NCBI GenBank assembly: GCA_947624695.1
Contig: CANQLN010000039.1
Location: 1-8,344 of the forward strand
Length of the DNA: 8,344 bases
Direction: 5' to 3'
Source of the DNA: an uncultured Bacilli bacterium
Lineage (GTDB): Bacteria; Bacillota_I; Bacilli_A; RF39; UBA660
Shown here piece after piece: positions 4,560 through 8,344 of this stretch (positions are counted from its first letter, which is position 1; every line of letters starts with the position of its first letter). The notes below the pieces were generated by a model that saw only the letters and a program-made list of their open reading frames with translations, searched no databases and was not told where the DNA came from. The position numbers and the translations under genes are program-made.

Positions 4560-7500
4560 ATGTTAAAGAAAATTTCTAAATATATAATTATTTCATTTGG
4601 ATTATTTTTAATGCCATTAGTGGTTTTGGCCAAAGATGGTCTGGTTTTAAGTGTTAGTAATAGTGATTTAGAAGCTGGCGATGAAGTTGAAGTAACTGCC
4701 GTTTTACCGGATGATGTTAAACTATATGCTTTTATTGCTTCTTTAAAATACGATGAAAATGTTTTTACTAGTCTTAATAAGGAAGACTTTACAAGCAATT
4801 CTTCCATTGAAGTTAGTTTTAATGAAGATACTAATAAGTTTGGTTTAATTAATAAAAAAGGTAAAGTTTCTGGTGATTTATTTACGATTACTTTAAAAGT
4901 TAAAGAAGATGCTAAAGCCGGTGATACTAATATTGCTTTAACGAATGTTTCTGCAAGTGATGGGAGTAAAACCATCCCTTTTGATAGTGTTATTGCTTCT
5001 TTAAAAGTTACTAGAGATGCAAAAAGTGATGAAGTTATTAAGAATAACGAAGAAAATACTATTACGGAAGATAAAGAAGAAGAAATTAAAGTTTTTAGTA
5101 ATAAGCCCATAATATATACTTTAAGCCTTTTATTCACGGCTCTTTTAGGAGTAATTATTTATCTTTTAATTAAACATCGTGATAAGAAATTTATTGTTAT
5201 GGCTCTTTCTTGTGGGGAAGTAATTATTTTAGCTACTCTTTTAGTTTTAATTAATTTAAATGTTAGTAAAAAAGATGTTAATAATGATGGAGTTAAAGAT
5301 TATAATGATGCGCAAGAAATTATTGATTATTTAATTAATATTGAAGGAACCGAAGAAAAAGGAAAAACTAATCCAAATAAGCCAAATAACGGAAATAATA
5401 CCGATGATAATTCTGAAGAAAAAAATAAAGAAGAAGAAAATAATAATTCTAGTTCTAATGAAACTCCTAATATTCCGGATTTAGATACGAATAATGATGG
5501 CAAAGTAGATGTTAATGATGCGGGGCATGTTGCTAAAGAAGTTAAAACAACGGTTACCGTAACTGATGCCTCTAATAATGAAGATTACTATACTCAAAAA
5601 GGAGATATAATTCTTAATTTTAAAGCAAATATTACGCCATCTGGTGTCAAACTTTATAAAGTTATGATTGATGGGGAATATTATGATGTAAGTTTTGATG
5701 GTGAGATTTATTCTGTCAAAATTGTTTCCCCAACTGAGCCTGGTGTTCATGAATTTAAAATGACTAAAGTATTTACAGATAATGATAAAGAAATTTTGGT
5801 AAATTTAACTTTTGAAAAAGAAGTTTTAAAAGATATTCCAACCGTTTCTAATTTTAGTTATGATAGTGAAAATGAAAGTTTAAAATTTGAAATAATAGAT
5901 GAAGATAAAGTCTTTGAAGAAGGCTATGCTACTATTTATGATAATAAAAATAAAGAGTTACCAGAAGCCTCTTCTCCTGTATCTGTTGGGCAAAATGAAA
6001 TTAAAAATTTTCATTTTGAAGAAAAGAAAGAATATAGTATTGTTGTTAAAGCTACTTATGATTTAGATAGTGATAAAGATAATAATCAAAATAATTATAC
6101 TGATGAGATAATTTTTGATCATGGTTTTATGTTATTACATGATTATAACTTTACTTTAACTAATGCATCTATTACCGATTCCTTAACCCCTGGAAAATAC
6201 CCAATAGTTTCTTTTACAAGTAATAATAGAGTTAAGGCAAATGTTGAAACAGCGATGGTTAAAGTTAATGATAATGAGGCCCATGAATACTTAATTACCA
6301 AAAGAGATGGGGATAATTATGAGATTGAACTAACTAATGCTGATATTTCTTTTGGAAAACATACTGTGTCTTTGGAAAGTGTGGAATTAAGTACTTTAAA
6401 AACTTTTAAAAATGCCGAAGATTATCAAGTTAATACTTTAATTTATAATGTTTTAAAAAGAGCTCCAAAAGCAGAAAATATTAAAATAACTAATGATAGT
6501 GCTAATAAAAAAGTTAAAGTTTCTTTCAAATTAACTGATGAAGATGAAACTTTTAACGGCCTTTCGATTGCGTTAATTGATTCAGCGGGCAAAATAATTG
6601 ATCAAAGAAAACTTACCACTGAAGAAATAAAAGATCATGAAAGCCATAATAGTGGTTTAGAACTTTCTTATCAAAAAGGTACTGATGGCTATTATACAGT
6701 TCGGTTTCTAGCCGATTATACTTTAGGAGATAAGTATAAATATACTAATCAAAATATCGGAGAAGAAGTCATAACGACGAATAGTCCAGAAGATTTATAT
6801 GTTCAAAGTGTTGAATTACCTAAAAATATTTATTTATCTAAAGGCCAAAAAGGTTATCAAATGGTTTTAAATATTTTGGTGGGTAAAAATATCAAACAAT
6901 ATAATATTGATAAATATGGCAAAGGTAGTATTTATGAAGAAATATCTTCATTAACTATTAATAATGTTAATTATATTACGAGTAGTTCTAATGGCGTTAC
7001 CAAAAATGAACCGGAAGATAGCATTTATAGAACTTCTGTCACTATTGCTGCTCCAAATGAATCTGGTGTTATTGATTTAAATGTTAGTAGAGTTCAATTC
7101 CGGAAATCTAGTTATTATGTTAAAATAAATGATTTCTTTACTTTACCAAAACCAGAGACAATTAAATTAGAGGTTTTAAAAGATGCTCCGCATATTGAAA
7201 ACTTAAAAGTTATAGAAGAAGACTATGAAAATAAGAAAGTAACTTTTGAATTTGATGTCGTTTTAGATAAGAATGCTATAGAGGGGGATGAAAGTTTTAA
7301 AGAGGGAACTATTTCTTTAAATGGCGTTTCGAAGGCCATTCAACGAGGTCATAATAAAATAACCTTTGAAGATGTTACTCTTAACCAAGATTTAGACTTA
7401 ATCTTTAAAGCTAGTTATGATTTAGATACTGATAGTAAAATATCTTCTTTACCAGAAGATACTGATTTAAATGAATATAAAAATGTCGAAATTCATAAAG

Positions 7501-8344
7501 TAACTTATGGCTTATATGAAGAAAATAAATATAAAGATGTAAGTATTGATAATTTTAGATCTAATAAAGATACCTTTGAAAAAGGGGAAGATATTAAACT
7601 AAGCTTTACATCTTCTGGTCTAGATGATACTTTAAGTAATCAAATTAAAAAAGTAAAAATTAATAATACAGAATATGACACTCAAAAAGTAGATGATCAA
7701 TATATCATAAATATTTCGGGGTTTGTTAATGCCGGGAAAAAGCCTTTTAAAATAACAGATATTACTTTAGCTAATGGTAAAAATATTACTTTAAAAGAAC
7801 CAGTTAGTATTAATATTGAAGTTTTAAAAGATAAAGTTAAGGTTAGTGATTATCATTATGATTTAGCGGATGATGATATTAAAGTCTTTATTAGCTTAAA
7901 AGATAATGATAGTTCTCTTATTAATAAGCCAATAATTACAATTACTGATGATCAAAGAGAAACTCTATATAATAAGGAATATGATAAAACTAAGGAAGAG
8001 ATAACTATTCCTAAAAAAGCTGATGTATTAAGATATTATGTTTCCGTAAAAGCCGATTATAGTCGTAGTTCTAAAGAAGCTGATTATCATCATGATTATG
8101 AGTTATTAAATGAAGTAATATCTTTAGATGAAAATAATATTGATTTAAAAAATATTATGGATGTTCATCTATATTACAATACAATTCAAAATGGTGAAGA
8201 AGTAGTTATTAGAGAAGATAATATTGATGTTGAACGTTTAGAACAACATAAAGAAGAATACTTTATTGAAGTCAATATGGAAAATATGCCATCAATTAGA
8301 GCGAGAATTAAAGAAGTTAAAATAGCTAATAATCATTTATATGT
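4560..8344 (+). CDS. large membrane-anchored cohesin/dockerin-like surface protein with tandem beta-rich repeats (3' end outside window)
   Basis: An open frame of 1261 codons with no stop, continuing past the window. AGGGGG (4546-4551) lies 8 nt before the ATG. In order: a signal peptide (residues 1-24, lysines then a hydrophobic stretch ending VVLA); a cohesin-like domain (about 28-151, with EAGDEVEV, LKYDENVF, GDLFTITLKVKEDAKAG); a charged linker; two hydrophobic helices (184-204 and 211-233) joined by basic KHRDKK; a perfect dockerin-type calcium loop DVNNDGVKDYND (239-250); a disordered Asn/Glu/Lys linker (262-306); a second loop DTNNDGKVDVND (309-320); then four VLKD-type repeats. Positive-inside topology places both the cohesin and everything after residue 233 outside the cell. 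Over the visible length I find no Trp and one Cys (218). Likely adhesion or surface-scaffold function, inferred; the partner is unknown. Confidence 0.85.
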   Translation, partial: MLKKISKYIIISFGLFLMPLVVLAKDGLVLSVSNSDLEAGDEVEVTAVLPDDVKLYAFIASLKYDENVFTSLNKEDFTSNSSIEVSFNEDTNKFGLINKKGKVSGDLFTITLKVKEDAKAGDTNIALTNVSASDGSKTIPFDSVIASLKVTRDAKSDEVIKNNEENTITEDKEEEIKVFSNKPIIYTLSLLFTALLGVIIYLLIKHRDKKFIVMALSCGEVIILATLLVLINLNVSKKDVNNDGVKDYNDAQEIIDYLINIEGTEEKGKTNPNKPNNGNNTDDNSEEKNKEEENNNSSSNETPNIPDLDTNNDGKVDVNDAGHVAKEVKTTVTVTDASNNEDYYTQKGDIILNFKANITPSGVKLYKVMIDGEYYDVSFDGEIYSVKIVSPTEPGVHEFKMTKVFTDNDKEILVNLTFEKEVLKDIPTVSNFSYDSENESLKFEIIDEDKVFEEGYATIYDNKNKELPEASSPVSVGQNEIKNFHFEEKKEYSIVVKATYDLDSDKDNNQNNYTDEIIFDHGFMLLHDYNFTLTNASITDSLTPGKYPIVSFTSNNRVKANVETAMVKVNDNEAHEYLITKRDGDNYEIELTNADISFGKHTVSLESVELSTLKTFKNAEDYQVNTLIYNVLKRAPKAENIKITNDSANKKVKVSFKLTDEDETFNGLSIALIDSAGKIIDQRKLTTEEIKDHESHNSGLELSYQKGTDGYYTVRFLADYTLGDKYKYTNQNIGEEVITTNSPEDLYVQSVELPKNIYLSKGQKGYQMVLNILVGKNIKQYNIDKYGKGSIYEEISSLTINNVNYITSSSNGVTKNEPEDSIYRTSVTIAAPNESGVIDLNVSRVQFRKSSYYVKINDFFTLPKPETIKLEVLKDAPHIENLKVIEEDYENKKVTFEFDVVLDKNAIEGDESFKEGTISLNGVSKAIQRGHNKITFEDVTLNQDLDLIFKASYDLDTDSKISSLPEDTDLNEYKNVEIHKVTYGLYEENKYKDVSIDNFRSNKDTFEKGEDIKLSFTSSGLDDTLSNQIKKVKINNTEYDTQKVDDQYIINISGFVNAGKKPFKITDITLANGKNITLKEPVSINIEVLKDKVKVSDYHYDLADDDIKVFISLKDNDSSLINKPIITITDDQRETLYNKEYDKTKEEITIPKKADVLRYYVSVKADYSRSSKEADYHHDYELLNEVISLDENNIDLKNIMDVHLYYNTIQNGEEVVIREDNIDVERLEQHKEEYFIEVNMENMPSIRARIKEVKIANNHLY
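5823..8344 (+). repeat. tandem 210-240-residue beta-rich repeats within the surface protein
   Basis: Diverged protein-level repeats begin with VLKD/VLKR at residues 422, 631, 872 and 1088, giving spacings of 209, 241 and 216. Each has a first half beginning near (E/N)VLKDxP and ending in an (A)xYDLDxD-like segment 76-87 residues later (residues 498, 718, 951, 1165), then a second half of alternating strands with VKVNxxEY-type and GKxxFxI-type elements. A lone second-half module precedes them at about 325-421. DNA identity between units is low, so these are old duplications. The fold is probably Ig-like, but I do not recognise a named family. Confidence 0.6.

Noticed and set aside
4556..5137. 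Open frame on the minus strand opposite the surface-protein gene
   Set aside because: It is fully antisense to the cohesin-coding frame, gives a Leu/Ser-rich translation expected from the reverse of Asp/Glu/Lys/Ser codons, and has no homology I recognise. The plus-strand frame has clear domains and a ribosome binding site.
5481..5750. Second minus-strand open frame opposite the calcium-loop region
   Set aside because: An Ile/Asn/Phe-rich shadow of the plus-strand coding frame with no recognisable family.
1300..8344. Alternative genetic code with TGA read as Trp, as in some wall-less relatives
   Set aside because: No in-frame TGA occurs in any of the genes, Trp is encoded by TGG, stops used are TAA and TAG, and murC implies a cell wall.
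1..8344. CRISPR array, tRNA, rRNA, insertion sequence or prophage genes
   Set aside because: No regularly spaced direct DNA repeats, cloverleaf, rRNA segment or transposase/integrase-like translation was found on either strand.

Overview
The window looks like chromosome from a low-GC, Gram-positive-type bacterium of the Bacilli/Firmicutes, probably an uncultivated anaerobic gut lineage. DNA is very AT-rich, Shine-Dalgarno sites and promoters are textbook, and the standard code is used (TGG for Trp, no in-frame TGA). The best residue-level resemblance of the reductase and its activase is to Bacilli proteins. The presence of murC implies a peptidoglycan wall, and an oxygen-sensitive reductase implies anaerobic growth. 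The exact taxon is inference.

Layout. On the minus strand, 1-992 is the N-terminal three quarters of murC (cell-wall precursor synthesis), cut by the window start, with a clear promoter at 1017-1045. A divergent, very AT-rich intergenic region (993-1299) separates it from an operon on the plus strand. That spacer holds a 14-bp inverted repeat with arms at 1101-1114 and 1203-1216 and several TTGACA/TGTCAA elements. The plus-strand operon encodes an anaerobic (class III) ribonucleotide reductase in three pieces: a large subunit with ATP-cone and catalytic barrel (1300-3576), a separate 67-residue protein carrying the glycyl-radical loop (3603-3806), and the radical-SAM activase NrdG (3810-4364). 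After a 195-bp gap with two hairpins and a promoter, 4560-8344 is the beginning of a very large surface protein: signal peptide, cohesin-like domain, two-helix membrane hairpin, two dockerin-type calcium loops and at least four tandem beta-rich repeat units. It runs off the window end.

How they work together. The nrd operon makes dNTPs without oxygen: NrdG uses S-adenosylmethionine to put a radical on the glycine, which then generates a thiyl radical in the large subunit. Normally the glycine is in the same polypeptide as the catalytic barrel. Here it is encoded by its own gene with its own strong ribosome binding site, and simple frameshifting cannot rejoin the two. This split reductase is the most notable find in the window. 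murC and the surface protein have no evident link to it beyond adjacency.
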